From NCBI GenBank assembly GCA_047634635.1, contig JBLIIE010000002.1:24149-88148 (forward strand): a stretch of DNA of 64,000 nt, given 5' to 3'. Both the position numbers and the translations under genes were made by a program. Within the stretch, counting starts at the first letter, position 1. Every line of letters begins with the position of its first letter. The stretch is from Granulosicoccus sp047634635. Its GTDB lineage: Bacteria; Pseudomonadota; Gammaproteobacteria; Granulosicoccales; Granulosicoccaceae. This document shows, piece after piece, positions 52,139 to 60,767 of this stretch. The notes beneath the pieces are model-generated. The model searched no databases. It saw nothing but the letters and a program-made list of their open reading frames with translations, and was not told the origin of the DNA.

Positions 52139-53167
52139 CTAACGAAGCTGCTCGGCGTCAGTAATCATAGCGTTGATTCTTCGCCGATAAACGGCAGTTC
52201 CCTTGTCAATCGCTAGTTTTATCGGCTTACGGTTCTGCACCATTTGCTCCTGCTCATCAATGGCCTCCAGAATTTCCTTGTCCTCGCTAAACGCCACACG
52301 GAAAAGCTTATCCATCTGGGTGGAAGCTTCTTCATCCCCCACCGCGGCATTGCGCAGATGCATCCATCGGTCGATGGTGTAATGCTCGTTAACAGGTGTA
52401 AGAAAATGTAGCGCGAATATCCTGACACCCTCATCGCGACATTCTTCTGGTAAATTTTTATCGGCGTCTGCACTACCGAAATCGATAACTGCAGTACAAG
52501 GTAGGTGCAGATAGTAGTAGTGCCATCGATCTACATTGCCTTCAAAGCCGCCAAATTTCTGGAAGAACCCCACTGGTGGCGCATCACGTATCCAACGCCA
52601 TGCCACTAACACCTCTCCTTCCGTATCTACGTGTACCGGAACATTTTCACTAGCAGAATTACCCAGGGTTGTGGGATGTACGAAGCTTACATGAGCCGGA
52701 TCTACCAGATTCTCGGCAACATTGAGATAGTTGGATTTCAGGTGCAAGGCATCACCTTGATGCGCATGCCATTCCTCACTGTGAAACTGAGGCAAATCGA
52801 AAATATCTTCAATCACCGCCTCGGCCGCATCCCCCATCCAGATGAACACGATGCTGTGTTTTTCATGCACTGCATACTTTGTAACAAATGCCGAGGCTGG
52901 CACATTGTCTTGTCCAGGAACACGCACACACTGACCTTCGCAATTGAATGTCATACCGTGATACCCACATTGGATATCGTCACCCAGGCGCGTGCCCTTG
53001 GACAACGGCAACAATCTGTGCGGGCATTGATCCTCCAACCCAACAACACTACCGTCAGACATGCGGTACATGACAACGGCTTGTTCAAGTATGACGACAC
53101 GCTTTAGGGAATCGTTAAATTCGGATGACCAGCCAGCGACATACCACGCATTGCGAACATAATTCAT
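52139..53167 (-). CDS. Rieske-type aromatic-ring oxygenase, large subunit
   Basis: 342 residues like the VanA/PobA-type oxygenases. Rieske cluster C48-x-H50 and C67-x2-H70 (QCPHRLLPL; QCGYHGMTF). Mononuclear iron ligands in the motif VDPAHVSFVHP (DxxHxxxxH). Such enzymes need a reductase; none is encoded in the window. Overlaps the upstream DUF1185 gene by four bases, so it is translationally coupled. Probably hydroxylates or O/N-demethylates an aromatic substrate feeding the pathway. Confidence 0.9.
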   Translation of the reverse strand: MNYVRNAWYVAGWSSEFNDSLKRVVILEQAVVMYRMSDGSVVGLEDQCPHRLLPLSKGTRLGDDIQCGYHGMTFNCEGQCVRVPGQDNVPASAFVTKYAVHEKHSIVFIWMGDAAEAVIEDIFDLPQFHSEEWHAHQGDALHLKSNYLNVAENLVDPAHVSFVHPTTLGNSASENVPVHVDTEGEVLVAWRWIRDAPPVGFFQKFGGFEGNVDRWHYYYLHLPCTAVIDFGSADADKNLPEECRDEGVRIFALHFLTPVNEHYTIDRWMHLRNAAVGDEEASTQMDKLFRVAFSEDKEILEAIDEQEQMVQNRKPIKLAIDKGTAVYRRRINAMITDAEQLR

Positions 53168-53751
53168 CTTAGACCATCCTCTCCAACAGCTTCATCGTGA
53201 GTAAGTCCGCCCACACGTGGCAATGGTCTGCCAGAATCAGTTACCGCAACAGCCACCATGATCTCATTAGCACGAGGCGCATCGTTGATTCGCACCTCCA
53301 TTCCATCAAAATGCGAACGTACGTAGGCAGCTTCTTTGTGCCCTAGGGGCACATCCAGAACTTGTCCAAGAGAGCCCATTTTTTTACTTGAAGCAACAAG
53401 GGCTGCACCTTTTTCAACGGCCGCTCTTAATGGCTTCCCCAACCTCGGATGCAATATGGCTGCTGCATGTTCCAGCTCCCCATTTTCACCCACCATTGCA
53501 GCTTTACCATAGCTTTGTGCCTCAGAAGGCTTGATACCAAGCGCTTTGACACACTTCTCACCCAGCAATGCACCAAGCTCTTCACCGATAATCATCAAAG
53601 CCTCCAGATTTTCGGAGTACTCGTTAACGTAGGGGTTGTCGATAACTGCGACCGCTGCAGCTCTGCGGGTTGGAGGACTGATAGTTTTGCCCATTTCGCG
53701 ATGAATCTCATCAACGAAAGTGACTATTTTCCTAATTTTAACCGTTGACAT
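53164..53751 (-). CDS. Amino-acid synthesis (DUF1185/PF06684) family protein, copy 1
   Basis: 195 residues. The family was called amino acid synthesis protein on structural grounds (a chorismate-mutase-like fold); no reaction is established. Characteristic blocks: TRRAAAVAVIDNPYVNEYSE, YGKAAMVGENGELEHAAAIL, GHKEAAYVRSHFDGMEVRI, ANEIMVAVAVTDSGRPLPRVGG. Overlaps UPF0280 by 14 bp upstream and the Rieske gene by 4 bp downstream. Confidence 0.85.
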   Translation of the reverse strand: MSTVKIRKIVTFVDEIHREMGKTISPPTRRAAAVAVIDNPYVNEYSENLEALMIIGEELGALLGEKCVKALGIKPSEAQSYGKAAMVGENGELEHAAAILHPRLGKPLRAAVEKGAALVASSKKMGSLGQVLDVPLGHKEAAYVRSHFDGMEVRINDAPRANEIMVAVAVTDSGRPLPRVGGLTHDEAVGEDGLR

Positions 53752-54655
53752 AATGGTAGCCTGTAGGGATTAAACGTTGGGAATTCGCAGAAAACACTAA
53801 TCGAGTCAATCCTTGTACATGAAGGTAACAACCCTCAACATGGCCTTTTTCCATAATTTTTCTTGCACATCGCTCTCCTGAATCCAACGCCTGTTTTTTT
53901 TCCTTCGCGCATAGTATCGAGACATCTACAGTTACCAAGCGATCTCCTAAATCTGTATCCGAATCTAGTCGGCTTGCAGGTGTCCGCAGTATACGATTTG
54001 AATGCGGCAGATCGACTGCATTTGCGATAAGAGTAGCTGCAGTGTCAGCGGCAGCAGCCGTTGGTGCCAACACAGTGACTGCATCAGCAATACCCAAAGA
54101 ATGACTTCTTCCTTTCCAGCCACTCGTAGCAACTCCTCCCACGCCATCCTCGGATTTAAGGGTAATTATGTCATCATGAACTGTTGATTCAGGACTTGTG
54201 CATACGCCAATTTTTAGTTCACTTTCATCGTTTAGATAAAATGCAATGTCTCCGCCGTTATTAACTTGTGCTCGGAAAAGGTCGCATCCTAGAATCATAT
54301 TGGAAAGCACGTGATCGGCCACTGCGCCTGCAACAGCAATCATAGGTGTGAGGTTGAATTCCGTGTAAGGCTCTATTGCCTGTTTCATTCTATGGGCAAC
54401 TGGCCCTATAAAATCTTGATTATTTTGTGGAGTGTATGTTTTTCGCAATATAGGCAGCTGTGCTGCTAGGATTTCCAGTATGTCTCCGAAAGCTATGACT
54501 GCTTGCTCAAACGCCCTCTGCACATCGTTAGAAGACCCTTTCGCATCCACCAGTAGATCAATGGGTCCATGCTGCAAATGCAGGCGAGTACTATTATCAA
54601 GCAACCATGCTTGTGGTCCCTGACCTCGATATGCGCTGTCGTTAGCGCAAGCCAT
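53738..54655 (-). CDS. UPF0280 (ApbE-like) family protein
   Basis: 305 residues. The block QVNNGGDIAFYL matches the NxGGD-type motif of ApbE-like flavin-handling proteins, and SNMILGCDLFRAQVNNG plus GVATSGWKGRSHSLGIADAV with a Gly-Ser-rich site complete the family look. ApbE proteins transfer FMN to Ser/Thr of target proteins; UPF0280 function is not established. Flanked by the two DUF1185 genes with symmetric 14-bp overlaps. Confidence 0.82.
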   Translation of the reverse strand: MACANDSAYRGQGPQAWLLDNSTRLHLQHGPIDLLVDAKGSSNDVQRAFEQAVIAFGDILEILAAQLPILRKTYTPQNNQDFIGPVAHRMKQAIEPYTEFNLTPMIAVAGAVADHVLSNMILGCDLFRAQVNNGGDIAFYLNDESELKIGVCTSPESTVHDDIITLKSEDGVGGVATSGWKGRSHSLGIADAVTVLAPTAAAADTAATLIANAVDLPHSNRILRTPASRLDSDTDLGDRLVTVDVSILCAKEKKQALDSGERCARKIMEKGHVEGCYLHVQGLTRLVFSANSQRLIPTGYHYVNG

Positions 54656-55223
54656 CCTGGCCTTCTATCGAATCCGCTTGCAACCCACCAACCCTTGCAT
54701 GTATGCGGGAACCCGTTGTCATCACAAGAGCCAGAAGCAGTTCATCCGATTTCGGGGCGTCGTTCAATCCGATTTCAATTGAATCAAAATGACTGCGGAC
54801 ATAGGAGGCTTGTATGTGGGTAACAGGAATGTCGAGACGCGTTCCCGGTGCACCAACCTTTTTTGTTGACGGCACAATCGCTTTGGCACCACCGAGTACT
54901 TCTCGCATCGCATAACCACCGGGCACATGCCATAGAGCCCCGTGCTCCAACTCGCCGGCACTACCAACAATGGCCCCTTTACCGTATCCCTCTACATTTT
55001 GAACACCACCTAAAACGTCTACCAAGCGATTCGCGAGGCGTAGTCCAAGTGGATTGAGTTCTGCCATAAAACTCTCGATTTCAGGCTCGTACCTACCTGC
55101 AAACGGATTCTGGATAACCGCTATCGCTACAGCACGACGCAACGGTGACACCGCTGGCTCGCCTCCTTCGTGAAATATTTCTTCCACGTTTACGCCAAGC
55201 TTGCGAATCACAACATCTGGCAT
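54642..55223 (-). CDS. Amino-acid synthesis (DUF1185/PF06684) family protein, copy 2
   Basis: 193 residues from the ATG at 55223 (GGAG 12 bases upstream); the frame extends to 55262, but this start aligns MPDVVIRKLG with MSTVKIRKIV of copy 1. Same blocks: LRRAVAIAVIQNPFAGRYEP, YGKGAIVGSAGELEHGALWH, IQASYVRSHFDSIEIGL. Clearly a diverged paralogue of the 53.2 kb gene. First gene of the long catabolic operon, divergent from marR. Confidence 0.85.
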   Translation of the reverse strand: MPDVVIRKLGVNVEEIFHEGGEPAVSPLRRAVAIAVIQNPFAGRYEPEIESFMAELNPLGLRLANRLVDVLGGVQNVEGYGKGAIVGSAGELEHGALWHVPGGYAMREVLGGAKAIVPSTKKVGAPGTRLDIPVTHIQASYVRSHFDSIEIGLNDAPKSDELLLALVMTTGSRIHARVGGLQADSIEGQDGLR

Positions 55224-55309
55224 GGTTAAGCAGTTCTCCATTGTGCTGGTTATGCTCGACAACTAAAGTGTTTTGCCAAGACTCAGAGTTACGCGTATTG
55301 TGGAAACAT

Positions 55310-55325
55310 TGTTAGTGCACAAACA
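55310..55325. promoter_or_regulatory. Imperfect palindrome in the marR/DUF1185 divergent region (MarR operator candidate)
   Basis: TGTTAGTGCACAAACA: perfect GTGCAC core with outer TGTT/AACA arms and one A/A mismatch. A second overlapping inverted repeat AACATTGTT covers 55305-55313. The element is 33 bp before the marR start and about 85 bp before the operon start, a suitable position to control both. Confidence 0.55.
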
Positions 55326-55358
55326 GTTATACCTATTTCATTCAGAAGGTCAAGTCTA

Positions 55359-55829
55359 TTGATAGAGTCAGACACACTGCAGGGTAGATCTCAACAAGTA
55401 CGCGAAGAGGATTCGGACAGTTATAAGCTTGACGAACAGATCGGATATTTATTACGTTTAGCCAACCAACGACATCTGGAAATTTTCTCAGAGCATATGC
55501 CCATGCTTACGCCAACTCAGTTCTCCGTGCTTGCCAGACTTCATGAGGTCGGCCAACTGTCACAAAATAAGTTAGGGCGCCAAGTTGGCATCGATGCGGC
55601 AACAACAAATGGTGTCGTGGAAAGACTGACCCGAAAAGGTTTAGTCAAGTCCAAAGCCGACACAACAGACAAGCGTAGACTTTGCATTTCGCTCACCGCA
55701 AAGGGCATTAGAACTACTAAAGACGCCATTCCACTAGCTCAAAACATTACACGCCAAACGGTGCGCCAATTGTCTAAGACAGATACGTCAAGGTTGGTGA
55801 ACTTGCTGAAAAAGCTTCAAAAATCGTAA
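55359..55829 (+). CDS. MarR-family transcriptional regulator
   Basis: 156 residues starting at a TTG with AAGGT eight bases upstream. Winged-helix core: MLTPTQFSVLARLHEVGQLSQNKLG..., recognition helix region DAATTNGVVERLTRKGLV and the wing DTTDKRRLCISLTAKG with the classic DxR. It lies between the enamidase gene (same strand, 41 bp) and the divergent operon, so it is the natural ligand-responsive regulator of the island. Confidence 0.93.
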   Translation: MIESDTLQGRSQQVREEDSDSYKLDEQIGYLLRLANQRHLEIFSEHMPMLTPTQFSVLARLHEVGQLSQNKLGRQVGIDAATTNGVVERLTRKGLVKSKADTTDKRRLCISLTAKGIRTTKDAIPLAQNITRQTVRQLSKTDTSRLVNLLKKLQKS

Positions 55830-55870
55830 CAGACGGTTAAACGATCCCCCCTATTCGGAAACTGGACACC

Positions 55871-57046
55871 ATGACTGAAAAACAAGAAAAACTTGTTATC
55901 AAACATATTGGAAGAATTCTGTCAGGAAAACTGGAAGCACCACTTCTGGATGGCAACTGTGTTATCGCTATTGATGGGCGTATTAGTGAGATCGGCTATG
56001 AAAAAGACATGGATACCGATAGCGCCACTTGCATTATCGATGCAAACGACACTTGGATAGCACCCGGACTAATTGACTCCCACGTTCATCCCGTAATCGG
56101 CGACTACACACCCAGACAGCAGCAAATAGGCTGGATTGACTCATGCTTGCACGGTGGTGTTACCACTATGATATCGGCAGGTGAAGTACACCTACCCGGA
56201 CGTCCGAAAGATATTATCGGACTAAAGGCCATGGCTATAGCATCGCAACGATGGTACGAAAATTTCCGCCCATCCGGCGTCAAAATGCACGCGGGTGCAC
56301 CGATACTCGAAGTTGGCATGGAGGAACAAGATTTCAAAGACCTCGCTGATGCAGGTGTAAAACTATTGGGTGAAGTGGGACTCGGAACAGTGAAAGCTGG
56401 AGAAACTGCAGCCCAAATGGTGAAGTGGGCACGCAAGTACGGTATACAATCAACCATTCATACAGGCGGTCCTTCAATACCAGGATCAGGCCTCATTGAT
56501 AAAGATATCGTCCTAGAAGCGGACGCCGATATTATTGGGCACATTAATGGTGGACACACAGCACTGCCCGACGACCAGATCATCTGCTTGTGCGAAGGAT
56601 GTACTCGAGGTATCGAGATAGTTCACAACGGCAATGAACGAGCAGGCCTGTTGGCCATGCGTACCGCCTTTGAAATCGAGCAGTCCGAACGAGTGATTCT
56701 AGGTACGGACTCTCCAGCGGGTTCCGGTGTGCAACCGTTGGGAATATTGAGAATGATTGCGATGTTGTCTAGCCTTGGTAATGTACCCGCAGACATCGCA
56801 TTTTGTTTTGCTACAGGTAATACGGCCCGAATGCGTGAACTGGATACAGGAATTCTGGAAGTTGGAATGTCAGCAGATTTCATCATTCTGGATCAGGCGC
56901 AGCATTCTCCTGGAAAGGACATGCTGGAGAGTATTGAACAAGGTAACCTTCCAGGAATAGGCATGACTATTATTGATGGCAAGGTTACGTCACATCGCAG
57001 CCGTAACACTCCACCAGCCGCCAGATTACCGTCAATTGTCAGCTAG
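55871..57046 (+). CDS. Enamidase-like amidohydrolase
   Basis: 391 residues, strikingly like Eubacterium barkeri enamidase, which opens 1,4,5,6-tetrahydro-6-oxonicotinate to 2-formylglutarate plus ammonia. Shared blocks that I recognise: LHGGVTTMISAG, PGRPKD, GVKLLGEVGLGTVKAGE, HTGGPSIPGSG, GHINGGHTAL, and SRNTPPAARLP at the C-terminus. Metal ligands H71 and H73 (LIDSHVHP), a histidine in IHTGG and GHINGG, and the aspartate in LGTDSPAGSG. Similar length. The only enzyme of the pathway on the plus strand, downstream of marR. Confidence 0.9.
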   Translation: MTEKQEKLVIKHIGRILSGKLEAPLLDGNCVIAIDGRISEIGYEKDMDTDSATCIIDANDTWIAPGLIDSHVHPVIGDYTPRQQQIGWIDSCLHGGVTTMISAGEVHLPGRPKDIIGLKAMAIASQRWYENFRPSGVKMHAGAPILEVGMEEQDFKDLADAGVKLLGEVGLGTVKAGETAAQMVKWARKYGIQSTIHTGGPSIPGSGLIDKDIVLEADADIIGHINGGHTALPDDQIICLCEGCTRGIEIVHNGNERAGLLAMRTAFEIEQSERVILGTDSPAGSGVQPLGILRMIAMLSSLGNVPADIAFCFATGNTARMRELDTGILEVGMSADFIILDQAQHSPGKDMLESIEQGNLPGIGMTIIDGKVTSHRSRNTPPAARLPSIVS

Positions 57047-57407
57047 ACGCCTCTACCAGCATTACCTGTTTTCGAGTGCTGAAACAGACAAGCAGAAGCA
57101 CGATAAATACGATCATTAAGCCCATGCCTTCGCGAGCAGTTTCCACGTTGTACCAGACTTCTTTGGTCCAGAATTGTGGAGTCATGGGCCAAAAGCACAC
57201 AACACCAACCACGGACATCATAACGCTTGCCCAAAACAAGGCAATTACGGTTTTATGTCTGAAGGCGTTGAGCCAAAACAGTCCCATACCACACCATATT
57301 GCTGGTACCGCATAGACACCCATCCAAAGCAACCCGTCGGGGTCGTTGTACTGAACCGCTCCAAACAAGATCATTAGAACTAACAGTAATCCAAGTAGTG
57401 CTCGCAT
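57039..57407 (-). CDS. TMEM220-like small membrane protein
   Basis: 122 residues with four hydrophobic segments: LLGLLLVLMILFGAVQYNDP, AVPAIWCGMGLFWL, IALFWASVMMSVVGVVCF and MGLMIVFIVLLLVCF. The YNDPDGLLWMGVYAVPA block and the ETAREGMGLM segment match the TMEM220 family of unknown function. It overlaps the enamidase stop by 8 bp on the opposite strand, and lies upstream-divergent from the ebo cluster. Confidence 0.75.
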   Translation of the reverse strand: MRALLGLLLVLMILFGAVQYNDPDGLLWMGVYAVPAIWCGMGLFWLNAFRHKTVIALFWASVMMSVVGVVCFWPMTPQFWTKEVWYNVETAREGMGLMIVFIVLLLVCFSTRKQVMLVEASS

Positions 57408-57559
57408 TAACGTATTCGCAAGAGTTGTTGTAAGTTGTATATTTTAAGGTTCAAGAATCCTGCCACGCTCTCCTATAGCGTAGTGTTTGACACGATACTT
57501 GCACCAATGGGTAAAGGCAGCCAACGGGTTGCCAGATTTAAAACAACACTTGGACGCGT

Positions 57560-59767
57560 ATGCACGCTCAAATTGCCAACACACAGACAGGCGACCACAC
57601 TGCCTGGCAGCAATTTTCTGTGGAGTTTCAATACCCAGTTACCTTTACCGAAGATCTATTCAACGTAAACAATTCCACTCTGCTGGATTCACTCACGCGA
57701 TTGGAATCCAGCAAGCTACATCGAGCAGCCATATTTATCGATGAGGGAGTTCTCAATGCAATTCCCAATTTAGCTAACAACATCAAAGCGTATTTTCATA
57801 AATACAATTCGTCGATAATCCTAGCTGGACCACCCATCGTTATGCCAGCAGGCGAAGTTATAAAAACCAACCCTGCTCATATCAGTCAGATGCAAAATAT
57901 TGTTGCGCAACAACGCATAGACCGACACTCATATGTTATTGGTATTGGTGGAGGTGCGTTACTTGACGCTGTAGGACTGGTAGCCGCGACTGCCCACAGA
58001 GGTATTCGACACATACGTATTCCCACGACAGTTCTAGCGCAAAACGATTCAGGTGTGGGCGTCAAGAACGGAGTGAATTTGTTTGAGCAGAAAAACTACT
58101 TTGGCACTTTCTCTCCACCCTTTGCTGTTATTAATGATTATTGTTTCATAGAATCCTTATTAGAGAGGGATAAAATAGCTGGTATGGCGGAGGCCGTAAA
58201 AGTAGCCTTGATTCGCGACATCGAATTCTTCCATTGGCTTGAAGAACACGCCCATGCATTAAGACAATTTGAAAAATCATCAATGCTGTACATGATTCGT
58301 CGCTGTGCTGAATTGCATATGCATCAAATTGCAAAAGGAGGCGACCCGTTCGAATCTGGTAGCGCACGACCACTGGACTTTGGCCATTGGTCAGCTCATA
58401 GGCTCGAGTCCCTAACCAATTACACACTCAGACATGGCGAGGCTGTTGCCATCGGTATAGCTCTGGATGCTCGCTATTCAGTATTAACCGATCACCTACC
58501 TGCCAAGAGCGATGAGCGGATCTGTCAATTGCTTAACACGTTGGGTTTTGGGCTATATCACGACCAACTCGGCAGTGTGTCTTCTTCCGGCAAGCTCAAT
58601 ATTGTGGAAGGTCTAAACGAATTCAAAGAACACCTTGGCGGTAAACTAACCATAACCCTGCTCGAAAGAATTGGAGTCGGGCTGGAGGTCAACGAGATGG
58701 ATGAAAAAATTATTAACCAATCAGTAAAATGGCTTGCACAACACGAAGTAAACAACACACTCTTGACCATTCCAACACACATTAGTGGCGAAAACACACA
58801 GGAAAGCCAGCCGACAGCCACCACGCCAGGTGCACAGGTTGAACCGATATTCATGGTCACTGAAGGGGCGAAACACCTTAACCAACAGGCAACAATCGCA
58901 CATCTTAACTGTTGGATCAAAGATCGGGTCAGCCAAAAGAACTTTGACTGGTTAAAAGGCAGACTTAGATTACTTGAAGAAAAATATTTGGACCGCGATC
59001 TTCACATCACACTGGGCCTTATACCCCGTAAACTGGGACAGACCGACCTTGGGTTAAAGAACGACGAAATCAAGGCAGCAGCACGAGATTGTGGTCGTAG
59101 CTGGGATCCAACTCACTGGAGAATCGATACCGCTGCTAGGTGCCTGGTGATCACAACATTGCAGCAGCAACATGCAGAAACTTTTCAATCAGTGTTTAAG
59201 GAGCTGTGCAAGAACGCTGAATTAAAAGAGTCGATTGCTTTTTATGAATGCACCTCTGTGCTCTGCCAACACGATGATCTAGACACAGTCGTAGGGGCAG
59301 GTCTGCGCACGCATATCAGCGCTATTTTTGAAGCGATTGCTCATCGAAACCCATACCCTAAATTGCATTTCACACAGAATCGATGGAATCACATGGTACT
59401 CAAAGCCCTGTTCATCGAAAGTGAACTCTGGTCTATTCAGGGAATTGATGAACGTGCAAACGAGGAGCTGGCAATCACACTTTGCGACTATGCTCATGAA
59501 CGCTGGGCGGCTCATCGCCGCGTAACACCAGAACTATGGCGCTGCGTCGGACCCTATGCTCATGGCAGCATGCTGCAAGATGTGTATCGGGCGCTTAACG
59601 ATTCCGAAGAGATTAGTCAACAAGCAGCTCTGCTTGCACTAATGGCATGTCCTGAGGCTGACCATACCGAACTAGCCAAAGTGCATCCTAATTGGGTAGA
59701 AGATATAAACAATGGCATTATCAACTGGCGTGATATTGGTCAACGCGCCAATCAGGTAATCCTGTAG
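57560..59767 (+). CDS. EboD-EboA fusion: 3-dehydroquinate-synthase-like domain plus EboA domain
   Basis: 735 residues. Residues ~1-385 are a sugar-phosphate cyclase: IGGGALLDAVGLVAATAHRG, PTTVLAQNDSGVGVKNGVN (with the lysine), metal ligands Glu in GMAEAVK, His in FGHWSAHRLE and His in LRHGEAVAIG. This is EboD-like. After a linker, residues ~430-735 are an EboA domain: ITLGLIPRKLG, NPYPKLHFTQNRWNHMVLKA, LDEAxN-type DERANEELA and DYAHERWAAHRRVTPELWR. In cyanobacteria EboA and EboD are separate. The Ebo pathway moves secondary-metabolite precursors to the periplasm. Start ATG at 57560; no strong ribosome-binding site. Confidence 0.85.
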   Translation: MHAQIANTQTGDHTAWQQFSVEFQYPVTFTEDLFNVNNSTLLDSLTRLESSKLHRAAIFIDEGVLNAIPNLANNIKAYFHKYNSSIILAGPPIVMPAGEVIKTNPAHISQMQNIVAQQRIDRHSYVIGIGGGALLDAVGLVAATAHRGIRHIRIPTTVLAQNDSGVGVKNGVNLFEQKNYFGTFSPPFAVINDYCFIESLLERDKIAGMAEAVKVALIRDIEFFHWLEEHAHALRQFEKSSMLYMIRRCAELHMHQIAKGGDPFESGSARPLDFGHWSAHRLESLTNYTLRHGEAVAIGIALDARYSVLTDHLPAKSDERICQLLNTLGFGLYHDQLGSVSSSGKLNIVEGLNEFKEHLGGKLTITLLERIGVGLEVNEMDEKIINQSVKWLAQHEVNNTLLTIPTHISGENTQESQPTATTPGAQVEPIFMVTEGAKHLNQQATIAHLNCWIKDRVSQKNFDWLKGRLRLLEEKYLDRDLHITLGLIPRKLGQTDLGLKNDEIKAAARDCGRSWDPTHWRIDTAARCLVITTLQQQHAETFQSVFKELCKNAELKESIAFYECTSVLCQHDDLDTVVGAGLRTHISAIFEAIAHRNPYPKLHFTQNRWNHMVLKALFIESELWSIQGIDERANEELAITLCDYAHERWAAHRRVTPELWRCVGPYAHGSMLQDVYRALNDSEEISQQAALLALMACPEADHTELAKVHPNWVEDINNGIINWRDIGQRANQVIL

Positions 59768-59821
59768 TGCCAAGCTCTACAACAAAATTTGTGTAGCGTC
59801 ACTATACTCGGAGTACTTTCA

Positions 59822-60763
59822 ATGCAAGACAAGCCAATGATGTTCATTGATCCTCACGCGCATATGATTTCGCGCACAACCGAAGACTATCAGGCGATGG
59901 CCGCATCAGGCGTCGTTGCGGTCATTGAACCCGCTTTTTGGCTAGGTCAACCACGTACACATGTTGGCAGCTATATCGACTACTTGTCTGCCATTGTAGG
60001 CTTCGAGCGGTTTCGAGCTGGCCAATTCGGCATGCGCCATTACTGCACGATAGGATTGAATTCAAAAGAAGCCAACAACGAAGAATTGGCCGAAGCGGTA
60101 ATGGAGATTCTGCCCCGCTTTGCATTAAAAGAAGGAGTCGTAGCCATCGGGGAAATTGGATATGACGAACAGACAGAGCTTGAGGACCGATATTTTCGAA
60201 GACAACTGGAACTGGCTAAAGAGTTGGAATTGCCGGTCATGATTCATACACCGCATCGGGATAAAAAACGTGGAACGTCACGCTCCATGGCGGTTTGTAT
60301 AGAGCATGGTATTGACCCTTCGATGGTGGTGGTGGACCACAACAATGAAGAAACGGTTAAGGAAGTACTGGACAATGGTTTTTGGGCGGCGTTTTCAATA
60401 TACCCATCTACTAAAATGGGTAATGAGCGAATGGTAGATATTCTTGCGGAGTACGGTGCGGGCAGAATTATCGTGGATTCAGCGTGTGACTGGGGAATTT
60501 CAGAACCACTTGGCGTGGCTAAAACCGCAAGCCTGGCGCTCAAACGTGGTATTCCCAAAGAAAACGTACGTTTGGCCTGTTACCAAAATGCACTGGATGC
60601 CTACAGCCAGAGCGGTCAGATGAAAGAAAGCGACTGGTTGGATCCAGCACCGATTGACCAAAGAACCGTCTATGAGGGAAACAGTATTTTACGTGGCGGA
60701 CGAGAGCCACTTGTAGAGGAAATTTCCCCTTCTCGAACAACAGACAACTTGATTATCGAGTAA
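59822..60763 (+). CDS. EboB-like TatD-family metal hydrolase
   Basis: 313 residues from the ATG at 59822, which has GGAG at a good distance; the frame extends 11 codons further upstream. Metal motifs: IDPHAHMIS at the N-terminus, GEIGYDE with glutamate near residue 115, MIHTPHRDKKRG, the catalytic region VDHNNEETV, and aspartate in VDSACDW. TatD-like proteins of the Ebo cluster are named EboB. Follows the fusion gene by 54 bp. Confidence 0.82.
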   Translation: MQDKPMMFIDPHAHMISRTTEDYQAMAASGVVAVIEPAFWLGQPRTHVGSYIDYLSAIVGFERFRAGQFGMRHYCTIGLNSKEANNEELAEAVMEILPRFALKEGVVAIGEIGYDEQTELEDRYFRRQLELAKELELPVMIHTPHRDKKRGTSRSMAVCIEHGIDPSMVVVDHNNEETVKEVLDNGFWAAFSIYPSTKMGNERMVDILAEYGAGRIIVDSACDWGISEPLGVAKTASLALKRGIPKENVRLACYQNALDAYSQSGQMKESDWLDPAPIDQRTVYEGNSILRGGREPLVEEISPSRTTDNLIIE

Positions 60764-60767
60764 GCGG

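Noticed and set aside
42135..57046. Calling the island a proven nicotinate degradation pathway
   Set aside because: Only enamidase shows close similarity that I can recognise; the hydroxylase family is broad, later pathway genes are absent, and an added Rieske oxygenase suggests another starting compound.
57435..57744. Short plus-strand frames just before the EboD-EboA gene
   Set aside because: They overlap the start of the fusion gene in other frames, have no family resemblance and lack ribosome-binding sites.
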